Shown here: positions 18,328-30,352 of the stretch, one piece after another
Layout: every line of letters starts with the position of its first letter
Numbering within the stretch: the first letter of the stretch is position 1
Source: Parapusillimonas granuli
GTDB lineage: Bacteria > Pseudomonadota > Gammaproteobacteria > Burkholderiales > Burkholderiaceae_B
Reading direction: 5' to 3'
NCBI RefSeq assembly: GCF_013416525.1
Contig: NZ_JACCEM010000001.1
Span: 525,169 to 589,168, forward strand
DNA length: 64,000 nucleotides
The notes under the pieces: generated by a model
Databases searched by the model: none
Told to the model about the DNA's origin: nothing
The model's input: the letters and a program-made list of their open reading frames with translations, nothing else
Program-made: the position numbers and the translations under genes

Positions 18328-19194
18328 TTATTCTTTGCAAAGCTGGTCGCGCGGTGTCGTGGCGGCTGTCTCGGATTCCGTGAAGCCGTAACGTTTCATG
18401 ATTTCCAGCAGGCGCCCGTCCTGCTTCATGCGCCCGATTTCGGCATCAAAAGCGTTGCGCAGGGCGATGTCTTCGAGGCGGAAGGCGACACCCACATTGC
18501 CGAATACTTCGTTGCCCTGAGCATCTTTGACGCCTTCGAAAGGCACGACGCGTTCCAGGCCCTGCACCTTCGGATCGGAAAGCAAGGCGACTGCTGCACC
18601 GGAAGTGGATACCTGGACGTCGACACGGCCGGCGAGCAAGGCGGACATGGTGGACTGGTTGTCCTGGAACAAGATCTGGCGATCCTTGGGAACGCCGGCC
18701 ATGTCGGCATGCTTGGCGGTCAGGCTGCCCCGGGTGGCGCCGAAGATCACATCTTTTTTGTTGGCGATGTCGGCGAAGCCGCGGATGTTTTTAGGATTGC
18801 CCGCTCTGACGATGGCCGCGTCGGGCACTTTGAGCGTGGTTTCGGTGAACGAGACGAGCTTGCACCGCTGGGGAGTGATGTACAGGCCGCCGGTGGCGGC
18901 GTCGAAACGGCCGGCCTGCAGGCCTGGAATCAACGCCGGAAACTGCGTGATGACGACGTCGATTTTCTGGATGCCCAAAGGCTTGAGTGCTTCCTTGATG
19001 ATGTCGACGTCGAATCCCTTGAGTTCGCCCGAAGCGTCCCGCCAGCCCCAGGGCGCTTGGTTGTAGATACCGACGACGAATTTTCCTTCCTTCTTGATGC
19101 GTTCCAAAGAGTTGTCCGCCGCGGCGGGCGCGGAGCCGATGACCAGCATGGCCGCAGCCATCATGAGCGCTTTCAATGAGCCGGATAGTCGCAT
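18328..19194 (-). CDS. ehuB: Periplasmic substrate-binding protein of ABC transporter (EhuB-like)
   Basis: 288 residues, first gene of the leftward operon. Signal peptide MRLSGSLKALMMAAAMLVIGSAPAAA with cleavage near residue 26. The mature part is a SBP_bac_3 fold: KFVVGIYNQAPWGWRDASGELKGFDVDI, FPALIPGLQAGRFDAATGGLYITPQRCK, then a hinge and second lobe. The RFD-ITPxRCKxVxF pattern and aromatic-rich start (PWGW) agree with ectoine-binding proteins, whose pockets hold the compatible solute by stacking on aromatic residues. GAGGAG lies 6 bases before the ATG. Expression should depend on the divergent EnuR. Confidence 0.82.
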   Translation of the reverse strand: MRLSGSLKALMMAAAMLVIGSAPAAADNSLERIKKEGKFVVGIYNQAPWGWRDASGELKGFDVDIIKEALKPLGIQKIDVVITQFPALIPGLQAGRFDAATGGLYITPQRCKLVSFTETTLKVPDAAIVRAGNPKNIRGFADIANKKDVIFGATRGSLTAKHADMAGVPKDRQILFQDNQSTMSALLAGRVDVQVSTSGAAVALLSDPKVQGLERVVPFEGVKDAQGNEVFGNVGVAFRLEDIALRNAFDAEIGRMKQDGRLLEIMKRYGFTESETAATTPRDQLCKE

Positions 19195-19328
19195 GGTTGT
19201 CTCCTCGTTTTGTTTTAGAAAAAATCGCTAGAATAAAATTAGAACAATTTCAGATTAATATCAATCCAATATGTCGGTCAAGTGATTTATTGATCTGGTA
19301 CAATTCGCGGCAAAGAAAGGAAAATTCA
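19195..19328. promoter_or_regulatory. Divergent ehuB / enuR promoter region with TAGAA repeats
   Basis: This 134-base stretch is much more AT-rich than its surroundings. Rightward, TGGTACAAT (19296-19304) is an extended -10 element for enuR. Leftward, TTGACC (19276-19281, minus strand) and TAATCT (19252-19257) are spaced 18 bases apart as a promoter for ehuB, so the two promoters are back to back. Three direct TAGAA copies begin at 19216, 19229 and 19240, spacing 13 and 11 bases, between the leftward -10 and the ehuB start. MocR/GabR-type regulators often bind direct repeats, so these are candidate EnuR sites. Element assignments are by eye. Confidence 0.55.
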
Positions 19329-20717
19329 ATGGACGACTGGATAGACGGCATTCAGATACGGGGCCGCCCCAAGCATGCCGCGTTGACGGCGGCGATTCTT
19401 GATGCGATCGAATCGGGCAAGCTGGGCAGCGGAGTGCAACTGCCTACCCAGCGCGACCTGGCCGCGCGCCTGGGCATGTCGGTGCAGACGGTCAGCAACT
19501 GCTATCAGGAGTTGCAGCGCCGGGGGGTAGTGAGCTCGGTGGTTGGCAGAGGCAGCTTCGTGACCGCCAGGGCCGCTGCGGCGGGCTCTTTTCTCGCGGC
19601 GCCCGGTACGGGCGACGACATTGATTTGTCCGTGGTACAGGGCATTTATACGGAAGCCCATGAAACGGCCGCGCGCCAGCTCATGCAGGCCTTGTCCCAG
19701 GAAGACAACAGCACGTGGATGTATCCGTCCAGACCCGTTGCCGGCCTGGTTCGGCACAGGGACATCGCCGCCGGTTGGCTGAATGCGCGGGGCATATGCG
19801 CAAGCACGGAAAACCTCATCATCACCAACGGTGCCACGCAAGCGATTTTCCTGGCACTGGCAGCCGTCGGCCGTCCTGGCGACACTGTGCTGACCGAGCA
19901 TCTGACCGAGAATGGCATCATCGGCGCAGCCAATGTGCTGGGCCTGAAACTGCGTGGCTTGCCAACCGATCATGAGGGCGTGCTGCCAGATGCATTCGAT
20001 GCCGCATGCAGCCAATTCAAGGTTGCGGCGCTGGTATGGGTTCCAACCTTCGGCAACCCGATCGGCCATCTTGCTTCTCTGGCCCGAAGGGAGCAGATCG
20101 CCGCCATTGCGCAACGGCACGGAGTGGCGGTGATCGAAGACGAAGTCTATCGGCCCCTGCTGTCGGATTCCTTGCCGTCGATTTCAGAGCTGGTTCCCGA
20201 ATTGGGATTCACGGTGACGAGCATGACCAAATCGGTCATGACCGGCTTGCGGGTGGGATACTTGGTTGCCCCACATTTGTTCTGCCTGCGCATCGCGGGC
20301 ATTTTGCGCGCCGTCAGCTGGAATACGGCGCCGCTGATGGCTGAGATCGCCTACAGCTGGATGTTCGACGGCACGGCGGCACGGTTGATCGAAGTCCAGC
20401 GCCGCGAACTGCGCGCGCGCAACGCGATTCTTTATGAAGAGCTGTCCGCCCATTTGACTACCCGGCATGAGCTGTCGCCAACGGCGTGGCTGAACGTGCC
20501 CGCCAGCTGGACAGAAGATTCGCTGATCGGCGTATTGCGTGAGCGCGGTGTGCTCGTCACAGGGTCGCGGCCTTTCGCTGTGGATCCACCATCACGTCAG
20601 GAAGGTATACGGATCGGCCTGGCGGGCGCGGTAACGCAGGCTGGGCTCAGGGCCGGTCTGCAAACCATCGCTGCAACCATGGAGCAATTGCCTACACTGT
20701 CGAACGTTCGCGTCTGA
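19329..20717 (+). CDS. enuR: MocR/GabR-type transcription regulator, ectoine utilisation regulator EnuR
   Basis: 462 residues: a GntR-type winged helix (about 10-80; LPTQRDLAARLGMSVQTVSNCYQELQRRGVV) fused to a class I aminotransferase-like domain. The PLP lysine is Lys301 in SMTKSVMTGLRVGY, matching the position I recall for EnuR of Ruegeria (about 302). EnuR represses ectoine catabolic genes and is relieved by pathway intermediates such as N-acetyl-diaminobutyrate or diaminobutyrate bound to PLP. It is divergent to ehuB and the doe genes, as expected. The ATG at 19329 has AAAGG 8 bases upstream and begins the recognisable domain; the open frame upstream covers the promoter. Confidence 0.85.
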   Translation: MDDWIDGIQIRGRPKHAALTAAILDAIESGKLGSGVQLPTQRDLAARLGMSVQTVSNCYQELQRRGVVSSVVGRGSFVTARAAAAGSFLAAPGTGDDIDLSVVQGIYTEAHETAARQLMQALSQEDNSTWMYPSRPVAGLVRHRDIAAGWLNARGICASTENLIITNGATQAIFLALAAVGRPGDTVLTEHLTENGIIGAANVLGLKLRGLPTDHEGVLPDAFDAACSQFKVAALVWVPTFGNPIGHLASLARREQIAAIAQRHGVAVIEDEVYRPLLSDSLPSISELVPELGFTVTSMTKSVMTGLRVGYLVAPHLFCLRIAGILRAVSWNTAPLMAEIAYSWMFDGTAARLIEVQRRELRARNAILYEELSAHLTTRHELSPTAWLNVPASWTEDSLIGVLRERGVLVTGSRPFAVDPPSRQEGIRIGLAGAVTQAGLRAGLQTIAATMEQLPTLSNVRV

Positions 20718-20924
20718 CCAAAAAGACGCAGGCCTGGCAGTGGAAGCGCGAGGGGATCCTGGAGGGGCGCAAGGAAGAAGGTATTTGCTTCGTGATCCCA
20801 GGCCGGCGCTGCATGGCCATGGCGGGGCACTACTCGCCAGGTCGTGTTGCAACATGCCTGGGCATGCTGCAACTCTCGCCTTCTATGGGCATGCGGGCAG
20901 CCAGATTGAAAACGTGAAAACGCC

Positions 20925-22940
20925 CTAATCCAGCGCCAGCAATTCCGCCCCGTCCCCCACCTGGTCGCCGAGCGCGAAAAACACTTCCCGCACGGTTCCG
21001 TCCTTGGGCGACTGTATCGTGTGCTCCATTTTCATGGCTTCCATCACGAGCAGCGCATCGCCGGCTTTCACGGTATCGCCGGGCTTGACGGCGATGGAGA
21101 TGATTTTCCCCGGCATGGGCGCCGTCAGGCTGCCGCCCTGGTCGCTGCTTTCATCCACGGAATGCGCAAGAGGATCGTGGTGCTCCAGCACGGTCAGGGC
21201 GCCGTCCGCATGGACATGGATGCGGTCGCCCCGGGTGATCACCTTGGCTCGCGCGTCGACCTCGCCGAGGCGGATGCGGACCTCGCACTGGCCGGGGCGC
21301 AGGACTTCCGCCCGCCACTCGAAAGGCTGCATGGCGCCGCCGGCCGAGCAGAGCCATTGGTCGGCAACGCGCCGCAGGAGCACCGTGCGGGTGTCTTCGT
21401 GGTGGCGCAAGGAGAATGGCCTTTCATAGACGCCGCCGATGCGCCAGCCGTCCAGCGCGTCCCAGGGGTCGATGCCGGCGGCGCGCCGGTGTGCGTCGGA
21501 ACTGGTCTGGCCTCGGCCGGCCAGCACGGCGGCGACCGCCAGCGCGCATGCGGTATCGGACGCCGGCGCGGGCGGCGGGAACAGGCTGTCATGGCGGCGT
21601 TCGATCAGGCCGGTATCCAGGTCGGCCTGGGCGAAGGCCTCGTCCAGCATGAGGCGGCGCAGGAACGCGACGTTGGTCTGGACGCCGACGCACTGCAGGT
21701 CTTCCAGCGCCTGCGCCATGCGGGCCCGGGCCTGGTCGCGGTCGTCGCCCCGCACGATGAGCTTGGCGATCATGGGGTCGTAATAGGGCGTGATGGCGTC
21801 GCCTTCGCGCACCCCGCCGTCTATGCGCACGTCGCCGTTGACGAACGCCACGTGTTGCGGAAGATTCAGGACGTCCAGCCGGCCGATGGAGGGCAGGAAG
21901 CCGTTGTCCGGGTTCTCGGCATAGATGCGCGCTTCGATGGCATGGCCGCTGAACGCCAGCTGGGCCTGGTCCACCGGCAACGGTTCGCCGGCGGCGACGC
22001 GCAGCTGCCATTCCACCAGGTCGTGGCCGGTGATCATCTCGGTGACGGGGTGCTCCACCTGCAGGCGCGTGTTCATTTCCATGAAGTAGAAGCGTCCGTC
22101 GGGCTCGGCGATGAATTCCACCGTGCCGGCGCCGACATAGCCGACGGCGCGCGCGGCGGCGACGGCGGCCTCGCCCATGGCGCGCCGGCGTTCGTCCGTC
22201 ATGCCCGGGGCGGGGGCTTCTTCGATGACCTTCTGGTGGCGGCGCTGCACCGAGCAGTCGCGCTCGAACAGGTAGACGCAGTTCCCATGGCGGTCGGCGA
22301 ACACCTGGATTTCGATGTGGCGCGGCTTCTGCAGATAGCGTTCGATGAGGACCTTGTCGTCGCCGAAGCTGCTTGCTGCTTCGCGCTTGCAGGACGCCAG
22401 GGCCTCCCGGAAGGCGGCGGCCGAGGCGACGATGCGCATGCCTTTGCCGCCGCCCCCCGCGCTCGCCTTGATGAGCACCGGGTAGCCGATGAGTTCGGCC
22501 TGGGCCTGCAGGAATTCGGGATCCTGGTTTTCGCCGTGGTAGCCGGGCACGAGCGGAACGCCGGCGGTTTCCATCAGCGATTTCGCCGCCGACTTGCTGC
22601 CCATGGCCGCGATGGCGCCGGCCGGCGGCCCCACGAAGACGATGCCCGCGTCGGCGCAAGCCTGGGCGAATCCTTCATTTTCGGACAGGAAGCCATAGCC
22701 CGGATGGATGGCCTGGGCGCCCGCGGCGCGGGCGGCGTCGAGTATGGCCGAGCCGCGCAGGTAGCTGTCGCGCGGCTCGGGGCCGCCGATGGGGATGGCC
22801 ACGTCGCAGGCGGCGACGTGGCGCGCCTGCGCGTCGGCCTCGGAATAGACGGCAACGGTGCGCAGGCCCAGGCGCCGCGCGGTGGCGGCGACGCGGCATG
22901 CGATCTCGCCACGGTTCGCGATCAGTAGGGTGTTGAACAC
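20925..22940 (-). CDS. liuD: Methylcrotonyl-CoA carboxylase, biotin-containing alpha subunit
   Basis: 671 residues. The biotin carboxylase part opens MFNTLLIANRGEIACRV, with the ATP-grasp loop KASAGGGGKGMRIV and MEMNTRLQVEHPVTEMITG. After a middle domain, the C-terminal carrier has VMEAMKMEHTIQSPKDG, where the Lys of MKM is biotinylated. It charges biotin with CO2 for the beta subunit encoded directly upstream. Together they carboxylate 3-methylcrotonyl-CoA in leucine breakdown. Length and pairing with a 535-residue beta subunit and isovaleryl-CoA dehydrogenase favour this over propionyl- or geranyl-CoA carboxylase. It is the last gene of the run. Confidence 0.88.
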   Translation of the reverse strand: MFNTLLIANRGEIACRVAATARRLGLRTVAVYSEADAQARHVAACDVAIPIGGPEPRDSYLRGSAILDAARAAGAQAIHPGYGFLSENEGFAQACADAGIVFVGPPAGAIAAMGSKSAAKSLMETAGVPLVPGYHGENQDPEFLQAQAELIGYPVLIKASAGGGGKGMRIVASAAAFREALASCKREAASSFGDDKVLIERYLQKPRHIEIQVFADRHGNCVYLFERDCSVQRRHQKVIEEAPAPGMTDERRRAMGEAAVAAARAVGYVGAGTVEFIAEPDGRFYFMEMNTRLQVEHPVTEMITGHDLVEWQLRVAAGEPLPVDQAQLAFSGHAIEARIYAENPDNGFLPSIGRLDVLNLPQHVAFVNGDVRIDGGVREGDAITPYYDPMIAKLIVRGDDRDQARARMAQALEDLQCVGVQTNVAFLRRLMLDEAFAQADLDTGLIERRHDSLFPPPAPASDTACALAVAAVLAGRGQTSSDAHRRAAGIDPWDALDGWRIGGVYERPFSLRHHEDTRTVLLRRVADQWLCSAGGAMQPFEWRAEVLRPGQCEVRIRLGEVDARAKVITRGDRIHVHADGALTVLEHHDPLAHSVDESSDQGGSLTAPMPGKIISIAVKPGDTVKAGDALLVMEAMKMEHTIQSPKDGTVREVFFALGDQVGDGAELLALD

Positions 22941-22953
22941 GGCGACTCCTTGA

Positions 22954-24561
<1,608 letters not shown>

Positions 24562-24634
24562 TGCTCTTCCTGGAGGCTTGGGGTTGAAAAAAAGGGCGCC
24601 GGCCTGGGCCGCGGCGCCCCGCGATGCCGGCGCG

Positions 24635-25808
<1,174 letters not shown>

Positions 25809-25816
<8 letters not shown>

Positions 25817-27671
25817 GATTGGCTCCTGTAGGTAAAGAGACCGCGGCGCGGAAATTGCGGAAATGCAGGCGCCGGTCGTTTTCATAGGGAAAGATATCTT
25901 CGATGCGGCCTTGCGCCGCGCGGTCCCGGCAGGCTTGCCACCAGTCCGCGTCGAGCAGCTCGGCATGATGCTTCAGGAAGGCGGCCCTCACGCGCGGGTC
26001 GCCCAGCAGAAATACGCGAAATTCTTCTGGGAATACGTCGTTCGGGCCGACCGGATACCACGGCTCGCTCGACATCTCGGCTTCGGGATTGGGCGCGGGT
26101 GGAATGCGCCGGAACTGCATTTCCGTCATCCGCTGAATTTCGTCGTAGTCATAGAATACAACGCGCCCCAGGCGCGTGACGCCGAAATTCTTGTACAGCA
26201 TGTCGCCGGGGAAGATGTTGGCGGCGGCGAGTTCACGGATGGCGTTGCCGTACTGCTTCACGGCGGCTTCCAGCACGGCGTCGGACGCATGCGCCAGATA
26301 GAGATTCAAGGGTGTCATCCGGCGTTCGATATACACGTGGCGCAGGATGATGGCGTCGTCCTTTTCTTCGATCAGGCTGGGAACCTGGCTGCGCAATTCC
26401 GCCAGCAGGGCGTCCGAGAAGCGCGCGCGCGGCAACGCCACTTGCGAGTATTCCCAGGTGTCGGCCATGCGTCCGACCCGGTCGTGCTTCTTGACCATCT
26501 GGTATTTGCGGCGCACGGTGGCGTGGTCCATGCCGTCTTTGGCGATGCGGTCGCGTATCAGCTTGAAGACATAGGGGTACGAGGGCAGCGTGAACACGGT
26601 CATGACCAGGCCCCGTATGCCCGGCGCGACGTCGAAGGCGTCGTGCGAATGCGCCAGGTGGTGCAGGAAATCGCGGTAGAACAGCGTCTTGCCCTGCTTC
26701 TGCAGCCCGATGGCGCTGTACAGTTCCGCCTTGGGCTTGCGCGGCAGCAGGCTGGACAGGAAGCCGACGTAGGCGGCCGGCGTTTCCATGTCGACCAGGA
26801 AATAGGCCCGGGCGAAGCTGAACAAGGTGCTCAGGTCATCCGCCGTGTGCAGCAGCGCATCCAGCTGGATATGGCCCGACGGCGTGCGCAGCAGCGCGAT
26901 CGCGAAAGGGTGGATGGCGCCCTGGTTGATCAGGCGGCCCACCACATAAGCGCCTTTATTCCGGAAGAACAGCGAATTCAGGACGTGGATCTGGCAGTCG
27001 GCGGCGATGCGCCGGCCCGCGCCGCGCGGCAGCGCAGAGCACAAGCGCCTGAGCGCCATGCGCGCCAGCCTGCGGGCGTCGGCGGGCAGGTCCAGGAAGG
27101 GAGCCGCCAGGCCGAAATCGGCGATCATCCGGATCAGGGATTTTTCCAGCCCTTCCTGGCTCGGGTAGTACACGCGGTAGGAAGGCAGCTTGCCGTCCAG
27201 GTATTCCGTGGCCACCGCCGGGCGCACGAAGAGGAAGTCATTGTGGAAATAGTCGCGGTGCAGCACGCGGCAGGACACGGAATTGAAAAACGTCTCGGCG
27301 CATTCGGGCTGCCGGTGGCCCGACAGCAGCGAGACGAATTCGCTTTTGACGTCCTGCCAGAAGGCGACCTGGTCGGGGTCCAGGCTGCGGCCGGGCTCGG
27401 GGCGGCGGGCCTCGCCGCCTTTCAGGGCCGCGCCGAGCAGCGCCGTGCATTCCCGGACCCGGGTGTCGTAGTATTCGATGCGCTCGCTGGACAGCTGCTG
27501 TATGCCGCGCCAGTCGCCCGATTCGAACAGTGCCTTGGCGCGCTGCGCCCCATAGCGGAACAAGGCATAGTGCCGGTTGAAACCATCCAGCAGAGCCTGG
27601 GCCACGGCCCGCGGCTGCGGGTTGCGGCGCCCGACGGGCTCGATGCGTTGATGGTCTCCGGCGAAGTTCAT
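25809..27671 (-). CDS. aceK: Isocitrate dehydrogenase kinase/phosphatase
   Basis: 620 residues, close to other AceK proteins (about 580-610). The N-terminal regulatory part (QALLDGFNRHYALFR, IEYYDTRVRE) is followed by the kinase-like domain with the ATP-binding APGIRGLVMTVFTLPSYPYVFKLIRD and the conserved MVKKHDRVGRMADTWEYSQV. Near the C-terminus come MLYKNFGVTRLGRVVFYDYDEI and the metal-binding NDVFPEEF stretch. AceK switches isocitrate dehydrogenase off by phosphorylation, diverting carbon to the glyoxylate bypass. It lies between ivd and the thiolase gene, not with aceA/aceB as in enterobacteria. GAGGAA precedes the ATG. Confidence 0.95.
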
Positions 27672-27709
27672 GCGATTCCTCGGTTCGGGGGCGGTGGCCG
27701 ATTACCGCG

Positions 27710-27740
27710 CCATGCTATGCTGCATTGCAACATAGCATGG
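27710..27740. promoter_or_regulatory. Perfect 10-bp inverted repeat upstream of aceK
   Basis: CCATGCTATG and CATAGCATGG flank 11 bases. The inner sequence TGCTGCATTGCAACA is itself a near-palindrome rich in TGC/GCA. It lies 39-69 bases upstream of the aceK start in the 101-base gap after ivd. It could be an operator for the aceK-thiolase-liuB-liuD section. Sites of this TGC-N-GCA type are known to me from polyhydroxyalkanoate regulators (PhaR) in betaproteobacteria, but that match is tentative. It could also act as a stem-loop in the transcript behind ivd. Confidence 0.45.
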
Positions 27741-27772
27741 CCCGCGTTTTTCGGCTAGTGGTCTGGTCATGA

Positions 27773-28951
27773 TCAGGCGGTTTCGTTGAAAAGTTCGCGG
27801 CCGATCAACATGCGGCGGATCTCGCTGGTGCCGGCGCCGATTTCATACAGCTTGGCATCGCGCCACAGGCGGCCGGTGGGATATTCATTGATGTAGCCGT
27901 TGCCGCCCAGTATCTGTATGCCCTCGCCGGCCATCCAGGTGGCTTTTTCGGCGGTGTACAAAATGACGGCCGCGCAGTCTTTGCGCACCTGGCGCACGTG
28001 CTGGCTGCCGAGCTTGTCCAGGTTGCGGCCGACGGCGTAGCAGAAGGCGCGGCTGGCCTGCAGCGTGGTGTACAGATCGGCCATTTTCGCCTGGATGAGC
28101 TGAAATTCGCCGATGGCCTGGCCGAACTGCTTGCGCTCGTGCACATAGGGCACGACCACGTCCATGACGGCCTGCATGATGCCCAGCGGGCCGCCCGCCA
28201 GCACGGCGCGTTCGTAGTCCAGGCCGCTCATCAGCACCTTGACGCCTTCGTTGACCGCGCCCAGCACGTTTTCCTCGGGCACCTCGCAGTCCTGGAACAC
28301 CAGTTCGCCGGTATGGCTGCCGCGCATGCCCAGCTTGTCGAGCTTCTGGGCCACCGAAAAGCCTTTGAACCCCTTTTCGACGAGGAAGGCGGTGATGCCG
28401 CGTTGCCGGGCTTGCGGGTCGGTCTTGGCGTAGACCACCAGGGTGTCGGCATCCGGACCATTGGTGATCCACATTTTCGTGCCGTTCAGCACGTAGCGGT
28501 CGCCTTGCTTTTCCGCGCGCAGCTTCATGCTGACCACGTCGGAACCTGCGCCCGGCTCGCTCATGGCCAGGGCGCCGACGTGTTCGCCGGACAGCAGCCG
28601 GGGCAGGTATTTGCGCTTCTGGGCCTCGGTGCCGTTGCGGTGGATCTGGTTCACGCACAGATTGGAATGGGCGCCATAGGACAGCCCGATGGAGGCGCTG
28701 GCGCGCGAGATTTCCTCCATGGCGATCATGTGCGCCCAATAGCCCATGGCGCTGCCGCCGTATTCTTCGCCGACCGTCATGCCCAGCAGCCCCAGGTCGC
28801 CGAATTTGCGCCACAAGCCCATGGGAAACTGGTCGCTGCGGTCGGCCTCGGCCGCAAGCGGCGCGATTTCCGCCTGGGCGAAGTGATGCACCGTGTCGCG
28901 CAGCATTTCAAGGTCGGGACCAAGGTCGAAATCCAGGCCGGGTAGATTCAT
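27773..28951 (-). CDS. ivd: Isovaleryl-CoA dehydrogenase
   Basis: 392-residue acyl-CoA dehydrogenase. The FAD site is [13 protein letters not shown] and [10 protein letters not shown]. The catalytic base is Glu247 in [15 protein letters not shown]; having the Glu at this place rather than in the C-terminal domain is diagnostic for isovaleryl-CoA dehydrogenase. It oxidises isovaleryl-CoA to 3-methylcrotonyl-CoA, the substrate of LiuB/LiuD, passing electrons to ETF. I chose the ATG at 28951 (GGAG 9 bases upstream; [11 protein letters not shown] fits the family). A LiuR-type palindrome lies 76 bases before it. It is also called liuA. Confidence 0.93.
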   Translation of the reverse strand: MNLPGLDFDLGPDLEMLRDTVHHFAQAEIAPLAAEADRSDQFPMGLWRKFGDLGLLGMTVGEEYGGSAMGYWAHMIAMEEISRASASIGLSYGAHSNLCVNQIHRNGTEAQKRKYLPRLLSGEHVGALAMSEPGAGSDVVSMKLRAEKQGDRYVLNGTKMWITNGPDADTLVVYAKTDPQARQRGITAFLVEKGFKGFSVAQKLDKLGMRGSHTGELVFQDCEVPEENVLGAVNEGVKVLMSGLDYERAVLAGGPLGIMQAVMDVVVPYVHERKQFGQAIGEFQLIQAKMADLYTTLQASRAFCYAVGRNLDKLGSQHVRQVRKDCAAVILYTAEKATWMAGEGIQILGGNGYINEYPTGRLWRDAKLYEIGAGTSEIRRMLIGRELFNETA

Positions 28952-29016
28952 GGTGAGCTCCGTTGTCAAGCGGGTAAGGAAAGAGGGGACAGCACTGCGC
29001 ATCTTGGCATGGAACA

Positions 29017-29044
29017 CTATATTCCGTTTACGTAAACGTAAACC
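29017..29044 (-). promoter_or_regulatory. LiuR-type operator with ivd promoter -10
   Basis: GTTTACGTAAACGTAAAC at 29027-29044 has perfect 8-bp arms (GTTTACGT / ACGTAAAC) around AA. This is the form I know for the MerR-family regulator LiuR, which controls leucine and isovalerate catabolism in proteobacteria. On the minus strand TATAGT (29017-29022) follows after 4 bases as a -10 element, so the site lies between -35 and -10, the usual MerR-family placement. A related site stands before liuR. Confidence 0.7.
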
Positions 29045-29078
29045 ATGGGCGTTTTCCCTAAACCTCGTTCGTCATCGC

Positions 29079-29522
29079 TCAGGCTCCGTCCGGGTCCCGC
29101 GCCTTCAGCCGTTTCATGATCGCCTGGGCGCTGCCCACCAGAACATCGTCGGCGTGCAGCGACCCGCCCAGGAAAATCAGCGAGCCCGATTCATGGTCGA
29201 CGCGGCCGCGCGCCACCAGCAGCTGGCCGGCCCGTGAGGGGCCCAGGAAGTTCATGTTCAGCTGCACCGTGACGCAGGGCAGGCGGCCGGCGCGGTCCCA
29301 GGCGATGGTGCTCAGGGCATGGTCCATGAGGGCCGCCAGGGTGCCGCCGTGCACCATGCCCGCCCGGTTCAGGTGCTCGTCGCGCAATTCGATGGCATAG
29401 GCCCAGCCGCCGGGTTCGCGCCGCGACATCAGCGGGCCCAGCGTGCCCATGAGCCCCGATTGCGCATGGACGCGCCACGGCGAGGGCGGGTTCGCCTCGG
29501 GGGCGCGGTCCGGTTGGGTCAT
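29079..29522 (-). CDS. PaaI-family hotdog thioesterase
   Basis: 147 residues with one hotdog domain. NRAGMVHGGTLAALMDHALSTIAWD carries the family's HGG motif and the acidic residue on the long helix, and VTVQLNMNFLGPSRAGQLLVARGRVDHES is the following sheet. Such proteins hydrolyse acyl-CoA thioesters in the cytoplasm, often as a safety valve for CoA in catabolic pathways. The ATG at 29522 was preferred over 29567, which would overlap the IclR gene. It follows the IclR stop by 4 bases and probably ends that operon. Confidence 0.85.
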   Translation of the reverse strand: MTQPDRAPEANPPSPWRVHAQSGLMGTLGPLMSRREPGGWAYAIELRDEHLNRAGMVHGGTLAALMDHALSTIAWDRAGRLPCVTVQLNMNFLGPSRAGQLLVARGRVDHESGSLIFLGGSLHADDVLVGSAQAIMKRLKARDPDGA

Positions 29523-29526
29523 GGCG

Positions 29527-30327
29527 TCATTCCAGTGAAAAAAGCTGCCGGGACAGATTCGCGGCATGCGTCTTCAGTTCCCGGATCAGATCCTGTGTCT
29601 CGGCCTCCGACAGCTGATTGACGATGCTGGCCACCACGATGGTGTGCGTGATGTGCGCTTGCGCATCCAGCACCGGCACGGCGATCAAGGTGATGCCGGC
29701 GATGTAGTTGCCCTGGTCGAAGCTGTAGCCCTGGGCCCGCGAGGCCTCGACTTCGCGCCACCAGTCTTCGAAGCTCAGCGGCTGCTGCCAGCGCAGGGAC
29801 GCGAATTGCGCCTGGATCTCTTTCAAGGAATGCTGGCTGAATGCCGCGACCAGCCGGCCCGTGGCGCTGATCAGGCCCGGGAAGCGGCTGCCCACGTCCA
29901 CGTGCAGGCGGAAGGGCAGCTTGGAGCGCGACAGCGCCGTGACCACCATCTGGCTGAGGTCCACCACTTCGACGCCGATCGCGGTGACGCTCCAGCGCCG
30001 CGCCAGGTCGTCCAGGATGGGCTGCGCGAGCTGCGCGAAATGGTTGGTCTCCAGCACGCCGCGCGCCAGCGCCAGCATGCCCGCCCCCAGCCGGTAGCGC
30101 TTCGAGGCGGGGTCGAAGCTCAGCAGCTTCTCGGCCGTCAGGGCGCGCAGGATGTGCAGGCAGGTGCTGGGCACCAGGCCGAGCTCGTCCGAGATGGACT
30201 TGACGTTCATGGGTTCCTTGGTGCGGCCCAGCAGGCGCAGGATGGCGACCGCCCTGGTCACGGCCGGCACCGGGCGTATGCGCGGCCCGGACCGGACGGG
30301 GGCGGCGTTGTCTTGGATGTCTGTCAT
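29527..30327 (-). CDS. IclR family transcription regulator
   Basis: 266 residues. N-terminal winged helix (AVTRAVAILRLLGRTKEPMNVKSISDELGLVPSTCLHILRALTAEKLL) followed by the IclR effector domain (RYRLGAGMLALA, FPGLISATGRLVAAF, QGYSFDQGNYIAGITLIAVPVLD). These regulators answer to small organic acids. It stands between a Bug receptor and a thioesterase gene and likely controls the adjoining catabolic operon. Two starts are possible: the ATG at 30327 chosen here, or 30363, which would place a perfect palindrome over the start codon. Neither has a strong ribosome site. Confidence 0.85.
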   Translation of the reverse strand: MTDIQDNAAPVRSGPRIRPVPAVTRAVAILRLLGRTKEPMNVKSISDELGLVPSTCLHILRALTAEKLLSFDPASKRYRLGAGMLALARGVLETNHFAQLAQPILDDLARRWSVTAIGVEVVDLSQMVVTALSRSKLPFRLHVDVGSRFPGLISATGRLVAAFSQHSLKEIQAQFASLRWQQPLSFEDWWREVEASRAQGYSFDQGNYIAGITLIAVPVLDAQAHITHTIVVASIVNQLSEAETQDLIRELKTHAANLSRQLFSLE

Positions 30328-30352
30328 GCTGGAAACCGTAGCGGATGAACGC

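Noticed and set aside
20718..20924. Small open frames between enuR and liuD that might be a transposon or phage remnant
   Set aside because: 207 bases only, no ribosome site, no inverted ends and no recognisable peptide; both flanking genes are complete.
21021..22928. Long + strand open frame opposite liuD
   Set aside because: Shadow of the carboxylase gene; no recognisable domain, and the minus frame has every biotin carboxylase motif.
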